Shown one piece after another: positions 16,845-27,625 of a DNA stretch of 64,000 nucleotides. Below the pieces are notes generated by a model that was not told where the DNA came from, did not search any database, and was given only the letters and a program-made list of their open reading frames with translations. The translations under genes and the position numbers were made by a program. Every line of letters starts with the position of its first letter. Position 1 is the first letter of the stretch. This DNA comes from Alteromonas antoniana. GTDB lineage: Bacteria; Pseudomonadota; Gammaproteobacteria; Enterobacterales; Alteromonadaceae. The stretch lies in assembly GCF_019249295.1 (NCBI RefSeq), contig NZ_JAESDH010000006.1, forward strand, positions 124,001 through 188,000, in the 5' to 3' direction.

Positions 16845-18407
16845 TTACTTGCCGGGACCGGCCTTCACAATAGCGTCACTGACATCGTATTTTACGAAGT
16901 TATCATTAAACGCATTGATGAGGTTATCTGCATATTCGTCATATTTTTCTGGCTGTGCCCAGTTTTGTTTAGGCACCAACAGTGTAGGATCAACACCCGG
17001 AACAGCCACTGGGACATCAAGGTTAAGTCCGTCAATATGCTGTGTTTCTACATCAGCCAGCTCGCCACTGACGATGGCATCAATAATGGCCCGGGTAGTC
17101 GGTATGTCGAAACGCTTGCCGGTGCCGTAAGGGCCCCCGGTCCAGCCGGTGTTCACAAGATAGACCTTGGCACCAAAGGCTTTAACACGTTTAATCAGAA
17201 GCTCCGCGTACACGCCTGCCGGACGCGGGAAGAACGGGGCACCAAAGCAGGTAGAGAAGGTAGATTCGATATCGGCCGTTGAGCCGATCTCGGTTGAGCC
17301 GACTTTCGCAGTGTAACCACTTAAGAAATGGTATGCAGCCGCTTCTTCAGACAATACGGACACCGGTGGCAGTACACCACTGACATCACACGTCAGGAAT
17401 ACGACCGAACGCGGCTCGCCGCCCCGGTTCTCTTCGACACGCTTAGCGATATGCTCAAGTGGATATGCCGCACGTGAATTTTGCGTCAGAGACGTGTCGT
17501 GATAATCCGGTGTGCGCGTTTCATCCAACACGACATTTTCTAAGATGGTGCCGAACTTAATCGCATCCCAAATTACCGGCTCGTTTTTCTGTGACAGGTC
17601 GATACATTTGGCGTAACACCCGCCTTCAATATTAAACACACTACCTGGTGCCCAGCCATGCTCATCATCGCCGATAAGAAAGCGCTTAGGATCCGCTGAC
17701 AGTGTGGTTTTCCCGGTACCAGACAGCCCGAAGAATAAGGTCACATCCCCGTCTTCACCCACGTTCGCTGAGCAGTGCATGGGTAAAACTTCTTTGCCCG
17801 GCAGCAGGAAGTTCTGAACAGAGAACATGGCTTTTTTCATCTCGCCAGCGTAACGCATACCGGCAATCAGCACTTTTTTAGCGGCAAAGTTGATGATCAC
17901 CACACCGTCGCTGTTAGTGCCGTCGCGCTCCGGCACACACGTGAACCCCGGCACATTCATTACCTGCCAGGGGGAGTCAGCGTTTGGATTCCACTGCTCT
18001 GGAGTGATAAACAGGTTGCGGGCAAAGACATGTTGCCACGCTGTTTGCGTTCGAACCTTAATGGGAAGCGCGTGAGCAGGATCACTGCCTACCTGTAAAT
18101 GCGACAGAAAGTGTTCCTGTGTATTCAGGAAAGCTTCTACCCGGCTCCAGAGCGCATCAAATTTGTCGCTATCGAAGGGGCGGTTTACTTTTCCCCAGTC
18201 GATATCGTTCTCCGTTTGTGCTTCTTTCACAATAAAGCGATCGGCCGGTGAACGGCCGGTTCTTACTCCGGTCTCAACCACCAGTGCGCCATTAGCAGCC
18301 AGCTTTCCTTCCCCTCGCTGTAACGCAATCTCTATTAATTCAGCCGACGACAGATCCACCATAGGTGACACTGCCTTGGCATTATCCAATGTAGCCGCTG
18401 CTGTCAT
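16845..18407 (-). CDS. pckA: ATP-dependent phosphoenolpyruvate carboxykinase
   Basis: PckA converts oxaloacetate plus ATP to phosphoenolpyruvate and CO2, the entry step of gluconeogenesis, in the cytoplasm. The 520-residue length is close to family members (540 in E. coli). Signature segments are [10 protein letters not shown], the P-loop [13 protein letters not shown], the metal-binding DDEHGW, the [12 protein letters not shown] strand and [13 protein letters not shown]. It is a single gene with its own promoter and terminator. In E. coli pckA is next to ompR-envZ, and that closeness is kept here with the MFS gene inserted. Confidence 0.97.
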   Translation of the reverse strand: MTAAATLDNAKAVSPMVDLSSAELIEIALQRGEGKLAANGALVVETGVRTGRSPADRFIVKEAQTENDIDWGKVNRPFDSDKFDALWSRVEAFLNTQEHFLSHLQVGSDPAHALPIKVRTQTAWQHVFARNLFITPEQWNPNADSPWQVMNVPGFTCVPERDGTNSDGVVIINFAAKKVLIAGMRYAGEMKKAMFSVQNFLLPGKEVLPMHCSANVGEDGDVTLFFGLSGTGKTTLSADPKRFLIGDDEHGWAPGSVFNIEGGCYAKCIDLSQKNEPVIWDAIKFGTILENVVLDETRTPDYHDTSLTQNSRAAYPLEHIAKRVEENRGGEPRSVVFLTCDVSGVLPPVSVLSEEAAAYHFLSGYTAKVGSTEIGSTADIESTFSTCFGAPFFPRPAGVYAELLIKRVKAFGAKVYLVNTGWTGGPYGTGKRFDIPTTRAIIDAIVSGELADVETQHIDGLNLDVPVAVPGVDPTLLVPKQNWAQPEKYDEYADNLINAFNDNFVKYDVSDAIVKAGPGK

Positions 18408-18469
18408 TTTCGTTATCCCACGTTAAAGTTTTCAATCAGACTTTCAAAATTACCGCCTACGCCAATTGT

Positions 18470-18498
18470 ATATAATTAAAGGGCCACAGCAACATCAA
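18470..18498 (-). promoter_or_regulatory. predicted pckA promoter
   Basis: On the minus strand TTGATG (18493-18498) and TTATAT (18470-18475) are separated by 17 bp, about 63 bp upstream of the pckA ATG. The surrounding 18480-18660 DNA is AT-rich and holds no gene I would defend; the open frame across 18558-18758 runs through the terminator and is rejected. Confidence 0.45.
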
Positions 18499-18718
18499 AC
18501 TTCCGCATAGCGACTATTTATTTAACTAAATTACGGAACAAGTTACAGAAAGAGGGATTAAAAGTGGAGCCAAACCAGAAGAAATAAACATAAGACACTG
18601 ATAAATATTAAATAAAACAAACCACGCAAACTGTAACCAATAAAGAAAACTTTCAACACGCCATCAGAATGATGAGTGGCGAACACAGAGACTGTTCCGT
18701 AACGACAGTACACAAACG

Positions 18719-18746
18719 AAAAAAGGCACGTTAAACGTGCCTTTTT
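18719..18746 (-). terminator. bidirectional-type terminator after hslO
   Basis: GGCACG and CGTGCC surround a TTAAA loop, with an A-run before and a T-run after, so it reads as a terminator on either strand. On the minus strand it ends the hslR/hslO region, upstream of pckA. Confidence 0.88.
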
Positions 18747-18803
18747 GAATAACCGCATCGACGGCTAATTGTTAACTCACCGGAAGCGATATAACGCTAA
18801 TAT

Positions 18804-19703
18804 CTACTGACCGCTTGGCGTTTCACCAAAATGGCCGCCGTGTATGGCCTCTACGTCAATCGCATCAAACCGGTATTCCGTGTGACAATACTGACAGTTC
18901 ATTTTGATTGCGCCTTCTTCGCTAATGATGTCCATTAACTCGGCTTTATCTACATTGCGTAGCGCTTCCGCGCTGCGTTCCCGGGAACAGGTGCAGGCGT
19001 ACGAAACCGATTGCGCAGGAAACATCTCTACTTCTTCCTGGTGGTACAAACGATACAAAATGTCTTGTGCAGGAAGGGCAAACATTTCTTCTTCCGTCAA
19101 CGTATCGGTCAGCGTTGAAAGGTGATCAAATTCACTGGTTTGGGTTCTGTCAGTCGCACCTGCTTCTTTTGGCATGACCTGCAACAGCAACCCCGCCGCT
19201 TTCGCATTGTCGGGCTGGCTCAGATCCGTCATTAACCGTACCGACGTGGCCAATTGTTCAGACTGATCAAAATAACTTTCAATGCACTCCGCCAGCGTAG
19301 GCTTGTCCAGCGCCACCACGCCCTGATAACGCTCGCCTTCTTCGGGAGTGATAGTGATCACCAGCACAGCTTTCGATAATAATGCCTCGAAAGATTCTGG
19401 CAGTGAGCTCAACTCCTCGTCCCAACGCGCCACACCGCGTAATGTCTGGTCATGGGTAGCGTTAATGACGGCATACTGCACCGGCCCCTGACTCTGGATT
19501 TGTAACCCGATTTCACCTTTAAATTTCAGTATGGCGGTAAGCAGACAGGTGGCTGCAGCCATTTCACTTAGCAGGCGCTGAATTTGTACCGGATATTCAT
19601 AGCTGTGCACTATATGGTTCAGACTGTTGTCCAGCCTGACCATTTCGCCGCGAACACTGACGTTGTTAAAGATAAAGCGGTGAAGCTGATCAAATTGACT
19701 CAT
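18804..19703 (-). CDS. hslO: redox-regulated chaperone Hsp33
   Basis: Hsp33 is a cytoplasmic holdase switched on by oxidative unfolding. The 299-residue protein (292 in E. coli) has the N-terminal chaperone domain with the SEMAAATCLLTAILKFKG helix. At the C-terminus is the zinc redox switch: Cys237 and Cys239 in ACTCSRE (CxC) and Cys270 and Cys273 in NCQYCH (CxxC). All four cysteines are intact. It lies 141 bp downstream of hslR in the same orientation, as in E. coli, and is closed by its own terminator. Confidence 0.97.
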   Translation of the reverse strand: MSQFDQLHRFIFNNVSVRGEMVRLDNSLNHIVHSYEYPVQIQRLLSEMAAATCLLTAILKFKGEIGLQIQSQGPVQYAVINATHDQTLRGVARWDEELSSLPESFEALLSKAVLVITITPEEGERYQGVVALDKPTLAECIESYFDQSEQLATSVRLMTDLSQPDNAKAAGLLLQVMPKEAGATDRTQTSEFDHLSTLTDTLTEEEMFALPAQDILYRLYHQEEVEMFPAQSVSYACTCSRERSAEALRNVDKAELMDIISEEGAIKMNCQYCHTEYRFDAIDVEAIHGGHFGETPSGQ

Positions 19704-19747
19704 GTAAATTCATATCCTGTTCAATGATACTGACATCGGTAATGCTG

Positions 19748-19783
19748 CGGCATGGTTATGCTAGCTTCGGCACGGTTATGCTA
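19748..19783. repeat. 16-bp direct repeat between hslR and hslO
   Basis: CGGCATGGTTATGCTA (19748-19763) recurs as CGGCACGGTTATGCTA (19768-19783) with a 20-bp period and one mismatch. It sits 45 bp upstream of the hslO start codon and may be a small duplication or a pair of binding sites. Confidence 0.7.
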
Positions 19784-19844
19784 AACGTGATGCCCGCTTG
19801 TGTCGCGATATCGCATAAGCGATTCCGCTATTTGCCGCACACGA

Positions 19845-20249
19845 TTACTGATGTTTAAACTTAATAATTTCCCGACGTTGTTTTTTGTCCGGCCTGCCTT
19901 CGGGCTTAGGACTATGAAACGTTTGTAACTTGCGGGCGGCCTGATTTTCTTCACGCTTGGCTGCGCTCTCCGGCGTTTCAGTGTAAAGTTCCTGTGCCAG
20001 TGTGGCGCTAAGTCGCTTTTCGCTAAGCCCGAGAATTTCGACTTCTTTGGTATCCCAACCTGCCGGTACTTTAACCATAGCACCGATTTCCACTACCTTA
20101 CCCGGCTTGCTGCGCTGCCCGTTGTAATGCACTTTTCCAGACTGCACCATGTCTCTGGCCAGCGCTCTTGTTTTAAAAAAGCGTGCCGCCCACAGCCACT
20201 TGTCCAGCCGTACTTTTTGTGATGTATTGTCAGTTTCGTGTTGGCCCAT
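19845..20249 (-). CDS. hslR: heat shock protein Hsp15, ribosome-associated
   Basis: Hsp15 binds free 50S subunits carrying a nascent chain and helps recycle stalled ribosomes. The 134-residue protein (133 in E. coli) has an S4-type RNA-binding domain: VRLDKWLWAARFFKTRALA, VHYNGQRSKPGKVV and GAMVKVPAG. A basic C-terminal tail follows (RPDKKQRREIIKFK). It heads the minus-strand hslR-hslO pair and is divergent from gspC (121 bp between starts). Confidence 0.95.
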   Translation of the reverse strand: MGQHETDNTSQKVRLDKWLWAARFFKTRALARDMVQSGKVHYNGQRSKPGKVVEIGAMVKVPAGWDTKEVEILGLSEKRLSATLAQELYTETPESAAKREENQAARKLQTFHSPKPEGRPDKKQRREIIKFKHQ

Positions 20250-20280
20250 GTAATAATTTCGTAACTGTCTGGCTTTAGTG

Positions 20281-20310
20281 TTGTGACCCTCACCCCTACT
20301 AGGCTATGAT
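20281..20310 (+). promoter_or_regulatory. predicted gsp operon promoter
   Basis: TTGTGA (20281-20286) and TATGAT (20305-20310) are spaced by 18 bp, 60 bp before gspC. It is the best sigma70-like pair in the hslR-gspC divergent region. Confidence 0.5.
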
Positions 20311-20370
20311 GGGTCGGCTAAAGCGCGGTTAACCTAATTTTCACTTTTAAAGCAGTACCATCGTGACAGC

Positions 20371-21294
20371 ATGACACTCGATAAAATCAATTCACAATCT
20401 CTGGTCACCTTTTTCAACCAGCATCAAAAACAATTGCACTTGCTGGTTGTAGTGCTGCTCAGTCTGTATTTGCTCGCATTCGCCGCCAGCATGGTGTGGC
20501 GAATTATACCTGAACCAACGCTGTCAGCGACACCTTCTGTGTCAGCGACTAACACTACGGTTACGGCAAGTGGCCAAAGTGGGGTCAATGTACGGCGTTT
20601 ACAACAGCTAAATTTATTTGGCGACGCAACAGCATCGCCACAGCCTGTCGAAACCACGCAGGTAACCGATGCACCGGAAACCCGGTTGAACCTTACCCTG
20701 ACCGGCGTTGTCGCAAGTTCGCTGGAACAAGCAGGCACCGCGATTATCGAAAACCGTAATGTGCAGAACGTGTATGGGCTGGGTGAAAAGATTGAGGGTA
20801 CCAACGCTACGCTGCAACAGGTGTTTCGTGACCGCGTAATTATTAAAAACGGCGGCCAGCACGAAACTCTGATGCTCGATGGTATCGATTATGAACAAGC
20901 GAACCGTAAACGCCAGCGGCAAGTCGTCCGACCGGTAGAAGATGATGAGCCAGACAATCGTCGCCTGAGTGAAGACGCCGTAGAAGTCACCGAAACCTTG
21001 CGAGGCAATCCGGCAAACTTCACAGACTATATTTCCATTTCTCCGAAAACCGAAGATGGTCAGCTACTGGGCTATCAGGTAAAACCGGGGAAAGATCCTG
21101 CCTTGTTTGAGTCTGCAGGGCTCCAGGCAGGGGACGTGATTGCGCAGATCAACGGACTGGATCTGACGGATTTACAGCAGTCGCAGGAAGCGTTATCAGA
21201 ACTGCGTAACTCTCAGACCATCGAGCTGACAATTATTCGGGATGGCGAATACGCAACCATCTATCTGGATTTGCCAGAGCCCGAGCTAGAATAA
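20371..21294 (+). CDS. gspC: type II secretion system protein GspC
   Basis: GspC is the inner-membrane component that links the cytoplasmic-membrane platform to the GspD secretin and takes part in substrate recruitment. The 307-residue protein has one transmembrane helix (about 24-43), a periplasmic homology region (NLFGDA, then LTLTGVVASSLEQAGTAII) and a C-terminal PDZ domain (GLQAGDVIAQINGLDL). It is the first gene of gspC-N, 19 bp ahead of gspD. Confidence 0.94.
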   Translation: MTLDKINSQSLVTFFNQHQKQLHLLVVVLLSLYLLAFAASMVWRIIPEPTLSATPSVSATNTTVTASGQSGVNVRRLQQLNLFGDATASPQPVETTQVTDAPETRLNLTLTGVVASSLEQAGTAIIENRNVQNVYGLGEKIEGTNATLQQVFRDRVIIKNGGQHETLMLDGIDYEQANRKRQRQVVRPVEDDEPDNRRLSEDAVEVTETLRGNPANFTDYISISPKTEDGQLLGYQVKPGKDPALFESAGLQAGDVIAQINGLDLTDLQQSQEALSELRNSQTIELTIIRDGEYATIYLDLPEPELE

Positions 21295-21313
21295 GAAATA
21301 GGATGACAGAATT

Positions 21314-23362
21314 ATGAGGCGAGCCAGCCATTCATTGTTTTCTAAGCTAAGTACTGCATTGTGCGCAGCAGTACTGTGCGCCTCGGCGACGGCAGCCGAA
21401 TACATGCCAAACTTTAAAGATACCGACATCAACGAATTCATTAATATCGTCGGTAAAAACTTAGAGCGCACGATCATCGTCGATCCCAACGTGCGCGGCA
21501 AAATCAGCGTGCGCAGTTACGACATGCTGAACGAAGACCAATACTATCAGTTCTTCCTCAACGTGTTGCAGGTGTACGACTTCGCCGTGGTGGAAATGCC
21601 CAGCGGTATTCTGAAAGTGGTTCGTTCCAAAGACGCCAAAACGTCAAACATTCCGGTGGTAGAAGACAAAGCCAGCGACGGTGACGAATTTATCACCCGG
21701 GTTGTGCCGGTATATAATGTTCCGGTACGTGAATTGGCGCCGATTTTACGCCAGCTGAACGATCAGGCTGGCGGCGGAAACGTGGTGAGCCACGACCCGT
21801 CTAACGTCATGATGCTGACCGGCCGTGCCGCCGTAGTAAACCGTTTAGTTGAAATCATTGAGCGCGTGGACCGCGCTGGCGACGAAGAAGTCGAAATCGT
21901 TAAGCTACGCTATGCGTCCGCGTCTGAAATGGTGCGTATCATTGACTCTATCAACAAGTCTCAGGGCAAAGCCAATACAGGTGCCAAGTCAGAGCCGCGT
22001 GTTGTAGCTGACGATCGTACTAACTCTGTGATTGTCAGCGGTGATGTGAAAGCCCGTCAGCGACTGATTAACCTGATTCAGCGTATGGACCAGGAACTGG
22101 AATCTAACGGCAATACCCGGGTTATTTTCTTAAATTACGCCAAAGCGGAAGATTTGGTGAAGGTACTGCAGGGTGTGTCGGCCAGTATTCAGGCAGAAGA
22201 ACAAAACGGTCAGCAAAGTCGTCGTGGCAGCTCTAACCGCGAAATCAGTATCGACGCCCACGAAGATTCCAACGCCGTGGTCATTACCGCCGAGCCAGAC
22301 ATGATGCGCTCGCTGGAAGATGTCATTCGCCAGCTGGATATTCGCCGTGCGCAGGTGCAGGTAGAAGCCATTATCGTTGAAATCTTTGAAGGCGACGGCA
22401 CCACACTGGGTGTGCAGTGGGTGTCTGAAGAAGGCGGTGGTACGCAGTTTAATAACGGTGTTGTACCTGTGGGTGCATTGGGCGTAGCGCTACGCCAGGC
22501 AGAAGACCGCGAAGTCCAACGCACCAATGTTACCGCCAACGGCGAAGTAGTGCGTTCGACGGAAACGATTGAAGGTAACCTGACACCACTGGCAAACCTG
22601 TTGGGTGGCGCCAACGGCCTGATCGCCGGCGTGATTGAAAATGGCTGGGGTGCGGTTGTACAGGCAGTAAGCACAGACACCAACTCAAACATTCTGGCCA
22701 CCCCGCATCTGACGACCATGGATAATGAAGAAGCCTTCTTTATTGTGGGTCAGGAAGTGCCAATCATTACCGGCACCACCACCGGCGACAACAACTCTAA
22801 CCCGTTCCAGACCGTCGATCGTCAGGAAGTGGGTATCAAACTGAAAGTCACACCACAAATAAATGAAGGTGACGCGGTACAAATGCTGATTGAACAGGAA
22901 GTCTCCAGTGTCAGCGGTGCAACCTCGGTAGACATTTCAATCAACAAACGTGAAATCAAAACCACGGTGATTGTGGATGATGGCGGCACTATCGTGCTGG
23001 GCGGTCTGATTGACGAAGATGTTCAGGAGTCAGTCTCCAAGGTGCCATTGCTGGGCGATATTCCTATTCTTGGACACCTGTTCAAAACAACGTCTACCAG
23101 CAAACGTAAACGTAACCTGATGGTGTTCTTAAAGCCGACGATTGTTCGTGACGGCGCTACCATGAATTCAATCAGTCATCGCAAATACAATTATATTCGC
23201 GCATTGCAGCTGAAGCGTCAGCAGGAAGGCGTGTCACTGATGCCATTCTCCGATGGCCCAAGCATGCCGGACTGGGATGATGAACTGGCGTTGCCACCGA
23301 CCTTTGAGGAATACCTCACAGAAAAAGAGAATCTGGACGAGGTAGAAGAGGGTAACGAATAA
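21314..23362 (+). CDS. gspD: type II secretion system secretin GspD
   Basis: GspD forms the outer-membrane secretin ring through which folded proteins leave the periplasm. The 682-residue protein starts with a signal peptide (cut about residue 27, after ASATA) and continues with N0-N3 domains ([36 protein letters not shown] and repeats). The C-terminal secretin domain carries [19 protein letters not shown] and the conserved [20 protein letters not shown]. The last 60 residues are acidic. A pilotin gene (gspS) is not nearby. The gene is 2 bp ahead of gspE. Confidence 0.97.
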   Translation: MRRASHSLFSKLSTALCAAVLCASATAAEYMPNFKDTDINEFINIVGKNLERTIIVDPNVRGKISVRSYDMLNEDQYYQFFLNVLQVYDFAVVEMPSGILKVVRSKDAKTSNIPVVEDKASDGDEFITRVVPVYNVPVRELAPILRQLNDQAGGGNVVSHDPSNVMMLTGRAAVVNRLVEIIERVDRAGDEEVEIVKLRYASASEMVRIIDSINKSQGKANTGAKSEPRVVADDRTNSVIVSGDVKARQRLINLIQRMDQELESNGNTRVIFLNYAKAEDLVKVLQGVSASIQAEEQNGQQSRRGSSNREISIDAHEDSNAVVITAEPDMMRSLEDVIRQLDIRRAQVQVEAIIVEIFEGDGTTLGVQWVSEEGGGTQFNNGVVPVGALGVALRQAEDREVQRTNVTANGEVVRSTETIEGNLTPLANLLGGANGLIAGVIENGWGAVVQAVSTDTNSNILATPHLTTMDNEEAFFIVGQEVPIITGTTTGDNNSNPFQTVDRQEVGIKLKVTPQINEGDAVQMLIEQEVSSVSGATSVDISINKREIKTTVIVDDGGTIVLGGLIDEDVQESVSKVPLLGDIPILGHLFKTTSTSKRKRNLMVFLKPTIVRDGATMNSISHRKYNYIRALQLKRQQEGVSLMPFSDGPSMPDWDDELALPPTFEEYLTEKENLDEVEEGNE

Positions 23363-23364
23363 TC

Positions 23365-24936
23365 ATGGCCAATAACGACGAACAGCTCACCAGCGTGGCT
23401 GTTGAAGCGCAGGAACAAGCGCTTGATGCCATGACTGACGAAGAAATGATTCCTGATGAGGACGGCGGTCCTCGTCAGCTAAGCTTTGGTTTTGCCAAGC
23501 GTAATCACGTATTACTGGAAACCAATGAAACACCGGCTGTACTCTACTACACCGTTGAAACGCCCTTCTCTATTTTCGCGGAAATTCGCCGCTTTTTCGG
23601 CGAACCTTTTGTACCAAAGGAAATAGAGGCTGATCAGTTCGAGCATCTGTTAACGTCGGCTTTCCAGCGTGACAGCTCTGCTGCCAAGCAGTTAATGGAA
23701 GACCTCGGCAACGAGAGCGACCTGTTTTCCCTGGCGGAAGAACTGCCTGACACCGAAGATCTGCTGGACAGTGAAGATGACGCACCGATCATCAAGCTGA
23801 TAAATGCCATGCTGGGCGAAGCGATCAAGGAAGGGGCGTCAGATATTCATATCGAGACGTTTGAAAACCAGTTGGTGGTGCGTTTTCGGGTAGACGGCGT
23901 GCTGCGCGAGATCCTGCGCCCGAACCGCAAGCTGTCATCGATGCTGGTGTCACGTATCAAGGTAATGGCGAAGCTGGATATTGCTGAGAAGCGCGTTCCC
24001 CAGGATGGCCGAATTACACTGCGTATTGCGGGCCGCGCGGTAGATGTGCGGGTATCCACCATGCCATCAAGTCACGGCGAGCGCGTGGTATTGCGTTTGC
24101 TGGATAAAAACAATGCGCGCCTGAATCTGGAAGATTTGGGCATGACGAAGGTCAATCGCGACCATTTTTCCACGCTTATCCGCAAACCTCATGGCATCAT
24201 TCTGGTCACCGGGCCAACAGGGTCGGGTAAAAGTACCACCCTGTATGCTGGCTTGTCTGAAATTAACTCAAAAGACCGCAATATTCTGACCGTGGAAGAT
24301 CCTATTGAATTTGATTTGGCCGGCATCGGGCAAACACAAGTCAATCCACGGGTAGATATGACATTCGCACGGGGCTTGCGCGCCATACTGCGTCAGGATC
24401 CGGATGTGGTGATGGTCGGTGAGATCCGGGATATTGAAACGGCGCAAATTGCGGTTCAGGCCAGTTTGACCGGCCACTTAGTGTTGTCTACCCTGCACAC
24501 CAATACCGCCGCAGGCGCTATTACGCGACTGGAAGACATGGGCATTGAGCCGTTTTTGCTGTCATCCAGTTTGCTTGCGGTACTGTCGCAGCGGTTAGTG
24601 CGTACACTGTGTCCTGACTGTAAGACTCCTCATTCTCCTACCGAACAGGAAGTGGCGATTCTGGGCATGGATGATATTGCCTCCAGGCCGACAATATACT
24701 CGCCGAAAGGGTGCGCCGCCTGTAATCAAACCGGTTACCGTGGAAGAACGGGTATTCATGAATTACTGATGGTCGATGAGGCCATTCGCGACATGATGCA
24801 TGAAGGCCATGGTGAGCAGGCTATCGAAAAACATATCCGCAAAACGACGCCAAGCATTCGCGAAGACGGATGCCGCAAGGTACTGGCAGGAATTACCTCG
24901 TTGGAAGAAGTCCTTCGGGTAACCAGAGAAGACTAA
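23365..24936 (+). CDS. gspE: type II secretion ATPase GspE
   Basis: GspE is the cytoplasmic hexameric ATPase that drives pseudopilus assembly. The 523-residue protein has an N-terminal GspL-binding region, then the ATPase core: [15 protein letters not shown], Walker [11 protein letters not shown] (about 283-292), the Asp box region [10 protein letters not shown], the Walker B region [14 protein letters not shown] and the His box [10 protein letters not shown] zinc-binding four-cysteine module follows (CPDC and CAAC). All catalytic motifs are intact. It ends one base before gspF. Confidence 0.97.
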   Translation: MANNDEQLTSVAVEAQEQALDAMTDEEMIPDEDGGPRQLSFGFAKRNHVLLETNETPAVLYYTVETPFSIFAEIRRFFGEPFVPKEIEADQFEHLLTSAFQRDSSAAKQLMEDLGNESDLFSLAEELPDTEDLLDSEDDAPIIKLINAMLGEAIKEGASDIHIETFENQLVVRFRVDGVLREILRPNRKLSSMLVSRIKVMAKLDIAEKRVPQDGRITLRIAGRAVDVRVSTMPSSHGERVVLRLLDKNNARLNLEDLGMTKVNRDHFSTLIRKPHGIILVTGPTGSGKSTTLYAGLSEINSKDRNILTVEDPIEFDLAGIGQTQVNPRVDMTFARGLRAILRQDPDVVMVGEIRDIETAQIAVQASLTGHLVLSTLHTNTAAGAITRLEDMGIEPFLLSSSLLAVLSQRLVRTLCPDCKTPHSPTEQEVAILGMDDIASRPTIYSPKGCAACNQTGYRGRTGIHELLMVDEAIRDMMHEGHGEQAIEKHIRKTTPSIREDGCRKVLAGITSLEEVLRVTRED

Positions 24937-24937
24937 T

Positions 24938-26161
24938 ATGGCCGCATTTGCTTATAAGGCGGTCAATCACCGTGGCAAAAATACCAGTGGCGTGCTTGAA
25001 GGCGATAACGCCCGACAGGTTCGCGCACAGTTAAGAGAGAAAGGCCTGATCCCCATGGAAGTGGAGCAGGTCGCTGAGCGCACCTCATCGGGTAACAAAG
25101 CCCGTTTTACGCTGTTTAAGCCGCGTATTTCTGCTTCAGACTTAGCTCTGTTAACCCGCCAGTTAGCCACGCTGGTTGAATCTGCCCTGCCTATTGAAGA
25201 AGCCTTGCTGGCTGTCGCCGAACAGAGTGAAAAACCACGTCAGAAAAATATGATGATGGCCGTGCGCAGTAAGGTGGTAGAAGGTCACGGCCTGGCGGAT
25301 GCACTGGCTGAGTTTCCCAGCGTATTTGACGATTTGTATCGCGCCATGGTGGCGGCAGGCGAAAAATCCGGACATCTTGATACCGTATTAAACCGCCTAG
25401 CCGACTATACTGAAAAGCGTCAGCAAACCCGTAGCCAGATTATTCAGGCGTTAATTTATCCATCGCTGATGATGTTTTTCGCGCTGGGCATCGTGTTGCT
25501 GTTGCTCACCGTGGTGGTGCCCAAAATTGTCGGGCAGTTTGACCACATGGGTCAGGACTTACCCACTATCACGCAGGTATTGATCAGTATCAGCACCTGG
25601 TTACAGGATTATGGCCTGATCATGGTGGCTGTGCTTGCCATTCTGGTGGTGCTGGTGCAGCGTTTGCTACAGCAAAAAGCCATGAAATTACGCTACCACC
25701 GCCTGCTGCTGACCCTGCCGATGATTGGTAAGGTGTCGCGCGGCCTGAACACCGCCCGTTATGCCCGAACCCTGAGTATTCTTACAGCCAGCGCCGTGCC
25801 GCTGCTTGAGTCGATGCGTATTTCCAGCGACGTACTGGAAAATCAGCACATCAAGAATCAGGTCTCGGATGCGGCAATTAACGTAAAAGAAGGCTCCAGC
25901 CTGCGCGCCGCGCTGGATAACACAAAGATGTTTCCGCCGATGATGATGCATATGATTGCCTCGGGCGAAAAGTCCGGTGAGCTTCAGCAGATGCTGGGCA
26001 GAGCAGCAGATAATCAGGACAGGGAATTTGAGGCGCTGGTTGGTGTCTCACTTAAAGTCTTTGAACCATTACTGATCGTGTCTATGGCAGGCATCGTCCT
26101 GTTTATCGTAATGGCGATTCTTCAACCCATACTCGCATTGAACAACATGGTGAATATTTAA
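24938..26161 (+). CDS. gspF: type II secretion inner-membrane platform protein GspF
   Basis: GspF is the polytopic platform protein that couples GspE to pseudopilin assembly. The 407-residue protein has two T2SSF repeats, each with a cytoplasmic helical bundle followed by hydrophobic segments (about 170-195, 220-240 and 375-400). Typical segments are LLTRQLATLVESALPIEEAL, MVAAGEKSGHLD and the repeat MIASGEKSGEL. Its stop codon overlaps the gspG start (ATTTAATG), giving tight translational coupling. Confidence 0.96.
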   Translation: MAAFAYKAVNHRGKNTSGVLEGDNARQVRAQLREKGLIPMEVEQVAERTSSGNKARFTLFKPRISASDLALLTRQLATLVESALPIEEALLAVAEQSEKPRQKNMMMAVRSKVVEGHGLADALAEFPSVFDDLYRAMVAAGEKSGHLDTVLNRLADYTEKRQQTRSQIIQALIYPSLMMFFALGIVLLLLTVVVPKIVGQFDHMGQDLPTITQVLISISTWLQDYGLIMVAVLAILVVLVQRLLQQKAMKLRYHRLLLTLPMIGKVSRGLNTARYARTLSILTASAVPLLESMRISSDVLENQHIKNQVSDAAINVKEGSSLRAALDNTKMFPPMMMHMIASGEKSGELQQMLGRAADNQDREFEALVGVSLKVFEPLLIVSMAGIVLFIVMAILQPILALNNMVNI

Positions 26162-26598
26162 TGAAAAATCTAACCCGTACCTCTGGATTCAGTTTGATAG
26201 AAGTAATGGTGGTACTGCTTATCATCGGTATCATGGCATCAATGGTGGCGCCGCAAATTCTGGGCAACCAGGAAGAGGCGCAACTGAAAAAGGCCGCGGT
26301 GGACATTCAGCAACTGGAAAGCGCGCTGGAAATGTACAAGCTTAGAAACAACCGCTTCCCAACGACTGAACAGGGTCTCGACGCGCTTGTCACTGCGCCT
26401 ACTATCGACCCAATCCCGCGTAACTATCCTGATGAAGGCTTTATCAAACGTCTGCCGGAAGATCCGTGGGGCAACCCGTACGCGCTGATCAGCCCGGGAG
26501 AATTGGGCAATATCGACATCTTTTCAAATGGCCCGGATGGTGAGCCAGGAACAGACGATGATATTGGCAACTGGAACGTAAACGAATACCTGAACTAG
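26161..26598 (+). CDS. gspG: major pseudopilin GspG
   Basis: GspG is the main subunit of the periplasmic pseudopilus. The 145-residue precursor has a short basic leader and the prepilin peptidase site TSG/FSLIEVMVV, with Gly at -1 and Glu at +5. The family's calcium-binding C-terminal region includes RLPEDPWGNPY and NGPDGEPGTDDDIGNW. No prepilin peptidase (gspO/pilD) is in the cluster, so processing must rely on one encoded elsewhere. Confidence 0.97.
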   Translation: MKNLTRTSGFSLIEVMVVLLIIGIMASMVAPQILGNQEEAQLKKAAVDIQQLESALEMYKLRNNRFPTTEQGLDALVTAPTIDPIPRNYPDEGFIKRLPEDPWGNPYALISPGELGNIDIFSNGPDGEPGTDDDIGNWNVNEYLN

Positions 26599-26609
26599 TC
26601 TGATAACAC

Positions 26610-27242
26610 ATGCCATACTCCTGCCGTAAAGCCGCGCCAATGCGTGGCTTTACTCTCTTAGAAGTCATGCTGGTGCTGTTGCTCATGGGGCTGGCGGCAG
26701 GTTACGTCATGTTTAACGCGTTTGGTGCCAGCCAAAGCGATTTATTAAAAGCGCAGGCCAAACGAGTTCAGGTTATTGTCGATATGGCCAGTGACTTTGC
26801 AGTGCTTAACCAGCAACAGCTTGGCCTTCGCATAGAAGAAGCTGACCGCGAGTACTACTTTGTTTATCTGGACGACGAAGACGAATGGCAGCGCCTGGAA
26901 GGTGAAGAGATTTACGAACCCCACGAATTACCTGAGCCCTTTTCATTCACTCTGAACCTCGATGATTTGCCCTGGGACGTGGAAGACCGCCTGTTTGACC
27001 GTGACCTGTTTGACGAGACCTTAAGCGTGTCCGACGAAGGCGTCGAGATTGGTAACGAGGAAGACAAGAAGCTGCCGCCGCCACAAATATTGATTATGTC
27101 CAGCGGCGAAATCACGCCATTTAGCCTGACGTTTAATTATGAGCCCGATTTTGGTGGCGAGGATCCGGCGTACTTCCGGCTAATGAATAAAGACATGCCG
27201 CCGCTGGAACTGGAAGGCCCGCTGGAGGATCCGGAACCATGA
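26610..27242 (+). CDS. gspH: minor pseudopilin GspH
   Basis: GspH is a minor pseudopilin. The 210-residue precursor has the peptidase site MRG/FTLLEVMLVLLLMG (Gly -1, Glu +5) followed by a hydrophobic N-terminal helix and a very acidic periplasmic domain (many Asp/Glu around 85-150). Its stop overlaps the gspI start by four bases (ATGA). A second possible ATG at 26640 would shorten the leader; both leave the cleavage site intact. Confidence 0.93.
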   Translation: MPYSCRKAAPMRGFTLLEVMLVLLLMGLAAGYVMFNAFGASQSDLLKAQAKRVQVIVDMASDFAVLNQQQLGLRIEEADREYYFVYLDDEDEWQRLEGEEIYEPHELPEPFSFTLNLDDLPWDVEDRLFDRDLFDETLSVSDEGVEIGNEEDKKLPPPQILIMSSGEITPFSLTFNYEPDFGGEDPAYFRLMNKDMPPLELEGPLEDPEP

Positions 27243-27625
27243 AACGGTTTTCGGGAATGACCCTGTTAGAAGTCATGGTCGCGCTGCTGATCTTCGCGCT
27301 GACCGGCTCTGCCATTTTAAAAGCCGCGGGAGATCACTTGAGCAGCGTCGGGCAGATAGAGGAAATTACCTTTGCCAACTGGGTTGCCAGCAACCGCATG
27401 AATCAACTTAAACTTACCGACACCTGGCCGCCTAAAAACAATGAAAAAGGCAGCATGGAAATGGCAGATCGCACCTGGTTCTGGCAACAAACGGTAAAGA
27501 AAACCAATGACGATGACTTACGTGCAGTCGATGTTACGGTAGGTCTGGATGAACAATATGAAAGTAGCCTGGTAACGGTAACCACCTTTGTCGCCAAGCC
27601 CAAAAAAGAGGCGCTGACAAATTGA
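27239..27625 (+). CDS. gspI: minor pseudopilin GspI
   Basis: GspI is a minor pseudopilin of the tip complex with GspJ and GspK. The 128-residue precursor has the cleavage site FSG/MTLLEVMVALLIFA with Glu at +5, then the conserved ANWVASNRMNQLKL segment. Its start overlaps the gspH stop, and its stop (27623-27625) overlaps the gspJ start. Confidence 0.95.
   Translation: MKRFSGMTLLEVMVALLIFALTGSAILKAAGDHLSSVGQIEEITFANWVASNRMNQLKLTDTWPPKNNEKGSMEMADRTWFWQQTVKKTNDDDLRAVDVTVGLDEQYESSLVTVTTFVAKPKKEALTN

Noticed and set aside
18558..18758. 66-residue minus-strand open frame between hslO and pckA
   Set aside because: It runs straight through the hslO terminator and AT-rich promoter DNA, has no ribosome binding site, and its hydrophobic composition simply reflects base content.
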